NCBI GenBank assembly: GCA_023400335.1
Contig: JAEXFF010000375.1
Location: forward strand, 1-16,883
DNA length: 16,883 nt
Reading direction: 5' to 3'
Origin: Bacteroidota bacterium
GTDB taxonomy: Bacteria > Bacteroidota > Bacteroidia > Bacteroidales > Marinifilaceae
Numbering within the stretch: the stretch's first letter is position 1; each line of letters begins with the position of its first letter. A model generated the notes under the pieces. The model was not told where the DNA came from, ran no database searches, and saw only the letters and a list, made by a program, of their open reading frames with translations. A program made the translations under genes and the position numbers. Positions 1-6,126 of this stretch are shown piece by piece.

Positions 1-169
1 GGCAGAAGCCGTACGCTTAGGAATTGCCAGAGCTCTGGTTGAAATCAATGCAGAAGACAAAGCAAAATTGAGAGCTGCAGGTTTCATGACGAGAGACCCG
101 CGTGAGGTTGAACGTAAGAAACCGGGACAGCCAAAAGCACGTAAGAGATTCCAGTTCTCTAAACGTTAA
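1..169 (+). CDS. rpsI: 30S ribosomal protein S9 (uS9), C-terminal part
   Basis: Only the last 55 codons are in the window; the gene enters from the left edge in the frame that starts at base 2. The visible residues run from [16 protein letters not shown] through a lysine- and arginine-rich tail to RKRFQFSKR and a TAA stop. This is the conserved end of S9, whose basic C-terminal tail reaches toward the P-site tRNA in the 30S subunit. The next gene, rpsB, starts 90 bases downstream on the same strand, so read-through from an rplM-rpsI unit into rpsB-tsf is likely. The gene itself looks normal. Confidence 0.97.
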   Translation, partial: AEAVRLGIARALVEINAEDKAKLRAAGFMTRDPREVERKKPGQPKARKRFQFSKR

Positions 170-259
170 TAGCAGTTTAGTATCTAAATTGACGGGACTT
201 CTTCTCAGGACTACCCGGCAATTGCTAAAATTAAGAATGTAAACTTTTAAAAAATTAGT
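170..259 (+). promoter_or_regulatory. Structured rpsB leader, candidate S2 autoregulatory element
   Basis: The 90-base spacer before rpsB can fold into a clear hairpin. AATTG at 187-191 pairs with CAATT at 219-223 and, after one A/G mismatch, CGGG at 193-196 pairs with CCCG at 214-217, closing a 17-base loop. A smaller hairpin (TTTAG 176-180 with CTAAA 184-188) overlaps its base, so the two cannot both form completely. Loop bases TTCTT (199-203) are complementary to AAGAA (233-237), which would allow a pseudoknot near the start codon. The rpsB-tsf mRNA of proteobacteria is autoregulated by S2 through a leader. That this leader does the same job is inference. Confidence 0.45.
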
Positions 260-1075
260 ATGTCTACAAATTTTGATGAATTATTAAATGCAGGTTGTCA
301 CTTTGGACACCTCACCCGTAAATGGAATCCTAAAATGGCTCCGTATATTTTTATGGAGCGGAATGATATCCACATCATTGACCTGAATAAAACAGCGATT
401 ATGTTGGATAAAGCTGCGGCAGCTTTAAAACAAATTGCTAAATCAGGAAGAAAAATTCTGTTTGTTGCAACAAAGAAACAGGCTAAGGACATTGTTGCAG
501 AAAAAATCTCCAATATTAACATGCCTTATGTGACAGAAAGATGGCCGGGCGGAATGCTAACTAACTTTCCTACGATCCGGAAGGCTGTGAAAAAAATGAC
601 AACCATCGATAAGATGGAAAAAGACGGAACTTTCGATCATCTGTCTAAAAGAGAAAAGCTTCAGATTGCCCGTCAACGTGCAAAATTGGACAAAAACTTA
701 GGAAGTATTGCTGATTTGACCCGTCTTCCTGCCGCTCTTTTTGTGGTAGATGTCATGAAAGAATACATTGCTGTTAAAGAGGCCAATACCTTGGGTATTC
801 CGGTATTTGCTATGGTAGACACCAATTCTAACCCGGATAACATCAATTTTGTTATTCCGTGTAACGATGATGCTTCTACTTCTATCTCCCTGATCATCGA
901 CAAAGTAGCCGAAGCGATTAAGGAAGGATTGAACGAGCGGAAAGCTGAAAGAGAAAAAGAGGGGGATAAAAAACCTGCAGTAAAAAAATCAGAAAAGGTA
1001 AGTGCAGAAGAAGAGGAAGAAGAAGTTGTAGCAGAAGAAAAAAGTGAAACAGCTGAAGAAGCTACTGAAGAATAA
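260..1075 (+). CDS. rpsB: 30S ribosomal protein S2 (uS2)
   Basis: This encodes ribosomal protein S2 of the small subunit, which helps place S1 and the mRNA near the ribosome's exit side. The 271-residue product begins with the S2 N-terminus (AGCHFGHLTRKWNPKM at residues 11-26) and carries the later hallmarks LPAALFVVDV and GIPVFAMVDTNSNPDNINFVIPCNDD. The core ends near residue 225. Beyond it lies a charged tail of about 45 residues, first lysine-rich and then almost all glutamate and alanine. No Shine-Dalgarno sequence precedes the ATG; the upstream bases are A/T-rich (TTTTAAAAAATTAGT), usual for Bacteroidetes. tsf follows after 73 bases, the standard rpsB-tsf pairing. Confidence 0.98.
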   Translation: MSTNFDELLNAGCHFGHLTRKWNPKMAPYIFMERNDIHIIDLNKTAIMLDKAAAALKQIAKSGRKILFVATKKQAKDIVAEKISNINMPYVTERWPGGMLTNFPTIRKAVKKMTTIDKMEKDGTFDHLSKREKLQIARQRAKLDKNLGSIADLTRLPAALFVVDVMKEYIAVKEANTLGIPVFAMVDTNSNPDNINFVIPCNDDASTSISLIIDKVAEAIKEGLNERKAEREKEGDKKPAVKKSEKVSAEEEEEEVVAEEKSETAEEATEE

Positions 1076-1084
1076 ACTATTTAC

Positions 1085-1105
1085 GATTTGAGATTTCAGA
1101 TTACA
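1085..1105 (+). repeat. Imperfect heptamer repeat in the rpsB-tsf spacer
   Basis: Three consecutive 7-base units, GATTTGA, GATTTCA and GATTACA, lie between the rpsB stop and the tsf start. The rest of the 73-base spacer is A-rich and unstructured, and I see no promoter or hairpin in it. The array is short enough to have arisen by slippage, and no function is evident. Confidence 0.4.
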
Positions 1106-1148
1106 GTGATAATCCAATCAAAAGTCAAAAACTCAAAAACGTATTAAA

Positions 1149-1967
1149 ATGGAAATAAAAGCAGCTGATGTGATGAAGTTGCGTCACGCAACAAATGCAG
1201 GGATGATGGATTGTAAGCATGCTCTTCAGGAAGCTGAAGGCGATTTCGACAAAGCAGTTGATATCATCCGCAAAAAAGGCCTTATCGTTGCCAGCAAACG
1301 AGCTGACAGAGAAGCAAAAGAAGGTTGTGTCCTGGCAGCAGTTGATGGGAAAAAAGGTGTTTTAGTAAGCTTGAATTGTGAAACAGACTTCGTTGCTAAA
1401 AACGAAAACTTTATCAATTTTACAAAACAAATTCTGAACACCGCATTGGAAAATATGCCGGCTGATTTAAACAGCTTACTGGCATTAAAAATAGATGGCA
1501 GAAGTATTGCAGACCAGATAGCAGAACAAACCGGTGTTATCGGAGAAAAACTGGAATTGAGTTTTTACGGAAAATTGGAAGCCGAAGATACTGTAGCTTA
1601 TATTCATCCGGGAAATAAGCTGGCAACTATCGTAGGTTTCAACAAACCGGCTGAGTTGCAAGTGAAAAAAGACGTAGCTATGCAAGCTGCCGCTATGGCT
1701 CCTATTGCTATCGACAAAAACGGTGTTCCTGAAAGCGTAATCGCTCATGAATTGGAAATCGGTAAAGAAAAAGCCCGTGAAGAAGGTAAACCGGAAAATA
1801 TGCTGGAAAAAATCGCTCAAGGCCGCTTGAATAAATTTTTCCAGGAATCTACTTTACTGAATCAGGCTTTTATCAAAGATGCCAAACAAACTGTAAAAGC
1901 TTACATGCAAAGCCAGGACAAAGATCTGACTGTTACAAGTTTTGTAAGATATACTTTGAACGACTAA
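1149..1967 (+). CDS. tsf: Translation elongation factor Ts
   Basis: EF-Ts is the cytoplasmic guanine-nucleotide exchange factor that regenerates EF-Tu-GTP. The 272-residue protein starts with the UBA-like TS-N domain (residues about 4-42: LRHATNAGMMDCKHALQEA, then GDFDKAVDIIRKKG). It then has the exchange signature CETDFVAKNENF, with D80 and F81 at the positions known in E. coli to intrude next to the EF-Tu nucleotide site. The core dimerisation-type domains continue to the C-terminus (SFVRYTLND). Length is close to the E. coli protein, with no large insertion. The gene is second in the rpsB-tsf unit and is followed 18 bases after its stop by a strong hairpin terminator, so it ends the ribosomal transcript. 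Confidence 0.98.
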   Translation: MEIKAADVMKLRHATNAGMMDCKHALQEAEGDFDKAVDIIRKKGLIVASKRADREAKEGCVLAAVDGKKGVLVSLNCETDFVAKNENFINFTKQILNTALENMPADLNSLLALKIDGRSIADQIAEQTGVIGEKLELSFYGKLEAEDTVAYIHPGNKLATIVGFNKPAELQVKKDVAMQAAAMAPIAIDKNGVPESVIAHELEIGKEKAREEGKPENMLEKIAQGRLNKFFQESTLLNQAFIKDAKQTVKAYMQSQDKDLTVTSFVRYTLND

Positions 1968-1985
1968 AGTTAGACATCAGTATAA

Positions 1986-2025
1986 CAAAAGAAAAAGCAC
2001 CCCGCAAGAGGTGCTTTTTCTTTTG
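1986..2025. terminator. Strong intrinsic terminator, probably bidirectional
   Basis: Sixteen perfectly paired bases (1986-2001 with 2010-2025) enclose the 8-base loop CCGCAAGA. The GC part is GCACC/GGTGC and the lower stem is A-rich on the left and T-rich on the right, so either strand gives a hairpin whose 3' arm is U-rich. It lies between the convergent ends of tsf and the GT39 gene (stop at 2035) and can serve both. Confidence 0.9.
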
Positions 2026-2034
2026 CTATATTTT

Positions 2035-3675
2035 TTACTCAGCTTTTTCCACTTTCGTTACATAACGTACAAACAGATCGGAATACCAACGGGTTCCTTT
2101 CGGCCGGTGGTTATCGTCATAAACATCTATTTGCTTTAATTTTAACTGATTTTTCACTTCTGCATCAAAAGTAATTACCGCCGGAGCTTTGGAAACCAAT
2201 ACAAACGGAATACGCTGTTTCACAACAGTGTCATTACTTAAATCCAAAGGTAAAATACGCCTTCCCGCTTCATACACCAATTCTATCCTCAATTCCTCTC
2301 CTACAGGATAATAAAAAGGCAATGCCTGTAATTCCCCGGCTTCACGTACTCCCCTTATACTTTTCATCTCTCGGTTATTAAACAAATTAGCAATGGAAGG
2401 CATCAAACTGGTTTCTACAATAAAGAAAAGAAACACTACTCCCCATAAAAAAGACAAAGGACGTACTTTCCAAGCTGAAAGAATTAAAAACCACAATGCC
2501 CAGACAAAAAGCAAAGATATTACGACAAATAAAGCTGTACTCATTAAACCCTTAGAATAAAACAAAACATATACAGCTACTGGCAAAGCAATCACGGCCA
2601 AACAGACTATAAATGCATTGGTTTTAAAAATTACTTTATCGCCGGCAGACAATAAATGCATCCGGATTTTTTCAATCCAAAAATAGAATAAATGGGCTAC
2701 CACCATAGCCCCCGGTATCAAAATCGGTAACAAATAACGACTTTTCTTTTCCGGCAAAAGAGACAACAAAATCAAGACAGCCAAGGTCCAGCTTACCGTA
2801 AGTGTATATTCTTTTTTTAAGCGTATCCGCCGCTTCCAATAAGGCCAGATTAAAGCAGTCAATAAAAACAAAGACCAAATACCCGATTCCAGAAAAAATT
2901 TCCAATAATAATACCAAGGCCGTACATTGTGCTGCAACCAGGCAGTACTCTCTTTATTGGCAATATAAAGCGCCATATCCTTATGATACAAGTATAAATA
3001 AGCGGGCCACCAAAGGCTGATGACTAAACAAATGAGTACCATCACCAAAACAGGGCCTCCTTTTTTCCGGACAACAGGCCGGTAAATAATAAAATAGGAA
3101 AGTAAAAAAGGGAGGAGTAAAGCATAAAAAGATACAGGGCCTTTTCCCAAAAAAGAAAGTCCCATAAAAATACCTGCACCGATAAAATCTTTCCACCGGC
3201 TACCTTCCTCTTCAAAGCCCCGAAATAAAAAATAAATGGCTCCCAGCATAAAACTATGACAATAGATATCCCAGGTTGCTGTCCGCCCCATAAGAATAAT
3301 ATTGACAGAAGTACACAAGACCAATGCTGCCATCAAACCGTAGAGCCGGCTACGGGTAAGCTTTACGGATAAGAAATATAAAAAAAAGACAAGTAAGGTA
3401 GCCATAATCCCCGCCGCTGTCCGTTGTAAAATAATATTACCGGGAGAGATCCATTCGACAACAGCAGCCACCCATGTAGGTAAAGGCGGTTTTTCCAGCC
3501 TTAATTCTCCATTCATCGTCGGCACTAACCAATTATCATATTCCACCATTTCACGGGCTGTAACTAAATTCCGGGATTCCATAATATCCGGATAAATGAC
3601 CGGATTATGAATAAAGAAAGTAAAAAAACAAACAATCCCTAAAAACAAAAAATGAAAACCCTTTTTGTTAAACAT
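2035..3675 (-). CDS. GT39 / ArnT-like membrane glycosyltransferase
   Basis: This is a polytopic inner-membrane protein of the PMT/ArnT (GT39, GT-C fold) type. Members transfer a sugar from a polyprenyl-phosphate carrier to lipid A, protein or another envelope acceptor on the periplasmic side. After one N-terminal membrane helix comes the first periplasmic loop with PDIMESRN (E33 near the usual acidic position) and RLEKPPLPTW (residues 59-68), the family's KPP motif. About a dozen hydrophobic segments follow, then a soluble C-terminal domain of roughly 110 residues. I chose the ATG at 3675 (MFNKKGF) over an in-frame TTG two codons upstream; length is then 546 residues. A good promoter candidate lies at 3732-3762. 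The sugar and acceptor cannot be read from the sequence. Confidence 0.88.
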   Translation of the reverse strand: MFNKKGFHFLFLGIVCFFTFFIHNPVIYPDIMESRNLVTAREMVEYDNWLVPTMNGELRLEKPPLPTWVAAVVEWISPGNIILQRTAAGIMATLLVFFLYFLSVKLTRSRLYGLMAALVLCTSVNIILMGRTATWDIYCHSFMLGAIYFLFRGFEEEGSRWKDFIGAGIFMGLSFLGKGPVSFYALLLPFLLSYFIIYRPVVRKKGGPVLVMVLICLVISLWWPAYLYLYHKDMALYIANKESTAWLQHNVRPWYYYWKFFLESGIWSLFLLTALIWPYWKRRIRLKKEYTLTVSWTLAVLILLSLLPEKKSRYLLPILIPGAMVVAHLFYFWIEKIRMHLLSAGDKVIFKTNAFIVCLAVIALPVAVYVLFYSKGLMSTALFVVISLLFVWALWFLILSAWKVRPLSFLWGVVFLFFIVETSLMPSIANLFNNREMKSIRGVREAGELQALPFYYPVGEELRIELVYEAGRRILPLDLSNDTVVKQRIPFVLVSKAPAVITFDAEVKNQLKLKQIDVYDDNHRPKGTRWYSDLFVRYVTKVEKAE

Positions 3676-3731
3676 ACTCAATGCCTTATAAATTTTTCAT
3701 TCACAGTTTCTATTCTTCCCGATAGAAGAAA

Positions 3732-3762
3732 CAAAAGTATAAAAAATCTGTAGTGCTACAAA
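3732..3762 (-). promoter_or_regulatory. Bacteroidetes-type promoter for the leftward GT39 gene
   Basis: Read on the minus strand, TTTG (3762-3759) is followed after 19 bases by TACTTTTG (3739-3732), an exact fit to TTTG-N19-TAnnTTTG. The box lies about 57 bases ahead of the ATG at 3675. This is the best complete two-box promoter match I found in the window. Confidence 0.65.
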
Positions 3763-4059
3763 TAATTATTTTAAAGCCTCAGAAGCTTTCAAGGAAAACA
3801 GTCTGTCGTACCGTAAAATTAATCCCTCTTCCTGCCCCATGAATTACAATAGGCCCATGAAGCATTTCAGGTCATTATTTTGTAACATTTAGGCGATGGT
3901 TTCGTTAGTCATTTACATGGATTATCACCGGAGAGAGCAATCAAAGATACAGAGATAAAATAAATTCATTAAAAACGGAGTAAACCTGAGGAGCGATAAT
4001 ACTGATTCCTGATATTTTGCTACCGAACGATCTCCTTACTCAAATTCGATGCGAAAGGA
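3763..4059. other. Divergent spacer ahead of the rightward GT39 gene
   Basis: These roughly 300 bases should hold the promoter of the GT39 gene at 4060, but I find no exact TAnnTTTG box on the + strand. The nearest candidates, TTATTTTG near 3875 and ATATTTTG near 4012, each miss required positions. An AGGAG/CTCCT pair (3989-3993 and 4032-4036) is too far apart to be convincing. No ORF, tRNA or mobile-element end is visible. Confidence 0.4.
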
Positions 4060-5625
4060 ATGAAGAAAATTTCGAAATATATTTTACTGATTATTATATT
4101 TTTACCATTACTTTATTTCAGAGATTTCACTCCGAATAATGAACTTAAATATTTGAGTATTGCTGACGAAGCATTAAAATCAGGAACTTATTTAACCTTC
4201 ACGCATGAAGGTACGATTTATGCGGACAAACCTCCTTTGTATTTCTGGCTGATTATGCTTTGCAAACAGTTAATAGGTTATCACAGTATGCTGCTTCTCA
4301 GCTTATTCTCTTTTATACCGGCACTTCTTATATTATACACTATGGAGAAATGGCTATCTTCCTATGTTCCTCAAAATTATCTGCTTACGTTCAGTTTAAT
4401 GCTTATCACAACCGGATTATTTGCAGGTTCTGCTATCGTTCTCCGTATGGATATGCTGATGGCTCTATTTATCCTTCTTTCCCTGTACACTTTTTACCGT
4501 ATGTATACCGGACATGCGGGTAAAGGAGCAAAAGTACTTTTACCTCTTTATATCTTCTTAGCATTATTTACCAAAGGCCCCCTCGGGTTAATCATACCTA
4601 TTCTCTCCATTTTAACTTATTTATTATTTCAAAAAGAAGGAAAAACTTTTTTCAGATACTTTGGCTTTTTCCAATGGTCTATTCTTTTAGGGATGTGCAG
4701 TTTATGGTTTTTAGGAGTATATTGGGAAGGCGGGTCTGCCTATCTTTACAATCTTATTTTTCACCAGACATTGGACCGGGCAATGGACTCTTTTCATCAC
4801 AAAGAACCATTTTATTATTATTTTACCACCATTTGGTATGCTCTGGCTCCCTGGTCACTGCTTTATATCTTTGTTCCGCTTATAGCTCTTTGGAAAAAAC
4901 AAGTGAAAAGCAGTATCGAAAAATTTTTTCTAATTATTATCATTGTAAATTTTTTCCTCCTTTCCCTGTTTAGTAGCAAACTGGATATTTATCTCTTACC
5001 TATATTTCCTTTCTTTGCCGGATTAACGATTTTATTGTTAAAACGTTTTCTTGAACAGTCCATCGCCTTTACCATTGCCATACCGGCTATTCTTGTAACC
5101 CTTTTCCTTCCGGTATCCTATTTTCTTATTTCACGAACGGAATGGGGCTATCCGTTTTCCTTACAGATTGCCGTATTCTTATTATCAGCTGCTGCTGTCC
5201 TTTCTTTGGGTTATCTTTACCGGAAGAATCTACAATATGCTATCAGAAGCCTGGCCGGAGGAATTTTTATAGTTATTTTTATCGGAGGATTTTATATGCC
5301 GAACTTAAATCCTTATATCGGATTCCGGGAATTATGTCAGGAAGCAGCGAAAATTGCAAACCAGCAGAAAATCGAACATTACTATTATTACAATTTTCGC
5401 AGCGGAGAAAATATGGATATTTACCTGAATACAAAAGTAAAAAAAATAAAAATTCAGGAAATCCAGGAAACAGCGCAGAAAGAGGATTTTATTCTATTTC
5501 TCCGGAATAAAGACATACGCCGCGACCCTGCCTTACCCCTTTTGCTTCCCAAAGACCATACCGTAGATTGCGGCAATTACCGTATTGTACTTTTCCGTAA
5601 ATCCCAGAAAGAAAAATCGTCCTAA
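4060..5625 (+). CDS. GT39 / ArnT-like membrane glycosyltransferase, second copy
   Basis: This is a second, clearly distinct PMT_2/GT39 protein of 521 residues with a lysine-led N-terminal membrane helix (residues 6-20). The first periplasmic loop holds FTPNNELKYLSIADEAL (about 23-39) and YADKPPLYFW (54-63). These are the family's acidic-residue and KPP motifs, with Asn-Asn-Glu where many members have Asp-Glu. About twelve hydrophobic segments follow, and a periplasmic domain of about 100 residues closes the protein. It should use a polyprenyl-phosphate-linked sugar; the acceptor is unknown. It faces away from the other GT39 gene across a shared spacer, which suggests related roles but not co-transcription. 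The ATG at 4060 is preceded by AAAGGA, too close to act as a normal Shine-Dalgarno site. Its stop abuts a hairpin terminator. Confidence 0.88.
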   Translation: MKKISKYILLIIIFLPLLYFRDFTPNNELKYLSIADEALKSGTYLTFTHEGTIYADKPPLYFWLIMLCKQLIGYHSMLLLSLFSFIPALLILYTMEKWLSSYVPQNYLLTFSLMLITTGLFAGSAIVLRMDMLMALFILLSLYTFYRMYTGHAGKGAKVLLPLYIFLALFTKGPLGLIIPILSILTYLLFQKEGKTFFRYFGFFQWSILLGMCSLWFLGVYWEGGSAYLYNLIFHQTLDRAMDSFHHKEPFYYYFTTIWYALAPWSLLYIFVPLIALWKKQVKSSIEKFFLIIIIVNFFLLSLFSSKLDIYLLPIFPFFAGLTILLLKRFLEQSIAFTIAIPAILVTLFLPVSYFLISRTEWGYPFSLQIAVFLLSAAAVLSLGYLYRKNLQYAIRSLAGGIFIVIFIGGFYMPNLNPYIGFRELCQEAAKIANQQKIEHYYYYNFRSGENMDIYLNTKVKKIKIQEIQETAQKEDFILFLRNKDIRRDPALPLLLPKDHTVDCGNYRIVLFRKSQKEKSS

Positions 5626-5627
5626 AA

Positions 5628-5659
5628 AAGGTGCCTAAAAAAAAATCTTCAGGCACCTT
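5628..5659. terminator. Hairpin terminator between convergent genes
   Basis: AAGGTGCCT (5628-5636) pairs with AGGCACCTT (5651-5659) around a 14-base loop. On the minus strand the stem is followed at once by a run of six T, a classical terminator for the efflux operon that ends at 5680. On the + strand it starts 3 bases after the GT39 stop and is followed by a weaker U-rich tract, so it may work both ways. Confidence 0.85.
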
Positions 5660-5679
5660 CTGTTTCTAAAAAATAAAAA

Positions 5680-5991
5680 TCAATACATTTGAGTAATATC
5701 CCAGACAAAAGCCCGGATACCGTTTTCTTTATTCACATTATCTAATTTCTCCACATACTTTAGTATCAAAGGGACCATATCTTCTTCTACTATTGTCATA
5801 GTAGCAGAGTTCATTTCCGGCCAGGTATGAGACCCCATCCGTGGTTCTCCCGTTACAGTCCCAGCTCCGTTCACCAAAGGCCATTGTGTAAAGCCTTTGA
5901 TCTGAAGCTGATCCAATATGTAAGCTACACGTTCTGTAAGGGCCTGATTATATACAATAAATACTGCTTTCATATGTTTAACAATTTTCAT
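5680..5991 (-). CDS. PII-like transporter-associated protein (PG0541-type)
   Basis: This is a small cytoplasmic protein with the look of a PII/ferredoxin-like fold: a first strand (KAVFIVYNQ), a helix (ALTERVAYILDQL), then a glycine-rich loop running from TQWPLVNGAG through GEPRMGSHTWPEMN where PII proteins have the T-loop. It resembles the protein I recall next to the RND pump genes of P. gingivalis (PG0541). PII-type proteins bind small effectors and modulate transporters, so it may tune the pump; this is inference. It follows the RND gene after 135 bases. Two starts are possible: ATG 5991, whose ATGA overlaps the stop of an upstream mini-ORF, or ATG 5973 (MKAVFIVYNQ), which fits the fold better. 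Confidence 0.8.
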   Translation of the reverse strand: MKIVKHMKAVFIVYNQALTERVAYILDQLQIKGFTQWPLVNGAGTVTGEPRMGSHTWPEMNSATMTIVEEDMVPLILKYVEKLDNVNKENGIRAFVWDITQMY

Positions 5992-6014
5992 TTCAGGGAT
6001 ATTATAGAATGCAT
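5988..6014 (-). CDS. 8-codon leader ORF coupled to the PII-like gene
   Basis: Starting at ATG 6014, this frame encodes MHSIISLK and ends in a TGA that overlaps the first ATG of the PII-like gene as ATGA. A perfect AAAGGAGG sits 4 bases before its ATG. The arrangement would let ribosomes recruited by the Shine-Dalgarno site reinitiate on the downstream gene. The frame differs from that of the PII-like gene, which has its own in-frame TAA just upstream, so it is not an N-terminal extension. Whether the peptide matters is unknown. Confidence 0.45.
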   Translation of the reverse strand: MHSIISLK

Positions 6015-6018
6015 TTTA

Positions 6019-6026
6019 CCTCCTTT
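6019..6026 (-). promoter_or_regulatory. Strong Shine-Dalgarno site before the leader ORF
   Basis: The minus strand reads AAAGGAGG here, followed by TAAA and an ATG at 6014. Most other starts in this window lack such a site, which makes it conspicuous. It lies 28 to 46 bases from the two possible starts of the PII-like protein, too far to serve them directly. Confidence 0.6.
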
Positions 6027-6089
6027 CTATAACTCTTTCCTGACAGCGTTTTTCACCTAAGTTTTCACAATTCAAGATTCCGGAAATCT

Positions 6090-6121
6090 GAAATGCAGAA
6101 ACATTTACATTTCTGCATTTC
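6090..6121 (-). terminator. 12-bp hairpin just after the RND pump gene
   Basis: GAAATGCAGAAA (6090-6101) and TTTCTGCATTTC (6110-6121) pair perfectly around an 8-base loop, starting 5 bases beyond the stop of the pump gene. On the minus strand the stem is not followed by a T-run (AGATTTCCGG comes next), so it is more likely an attenuator or an mRNA 3'-end stabiliser than a full terminator. That would leave partial read-through into the PII-like gene. Confidence 0.5.
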
Positions 6122-6126
6122 ATTTA

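Noticed and set aside
1485..1820. 111-codon open frame antisense to tsf
   Set aside because: It is a phenylalanine-rich shadow of a highly conserved gene, typical of the complement of Lys- and Glu-rich coding sequence.
2035..3681. TTG start two codons upstream for the leftward GT39 gene
   Set aside because: An ATG lies only six bases downstream and gives a normal N-terminal membrane helix; nothing favours the TTG.
4049..4063. 4-codon frame whose TGA overlaps the ATG of the rightward GT39 gene
   Set aside because: It resembles the leader ORF at 5988-6014 but has no Shine-Dalgarno site and is too short to be meaningful.
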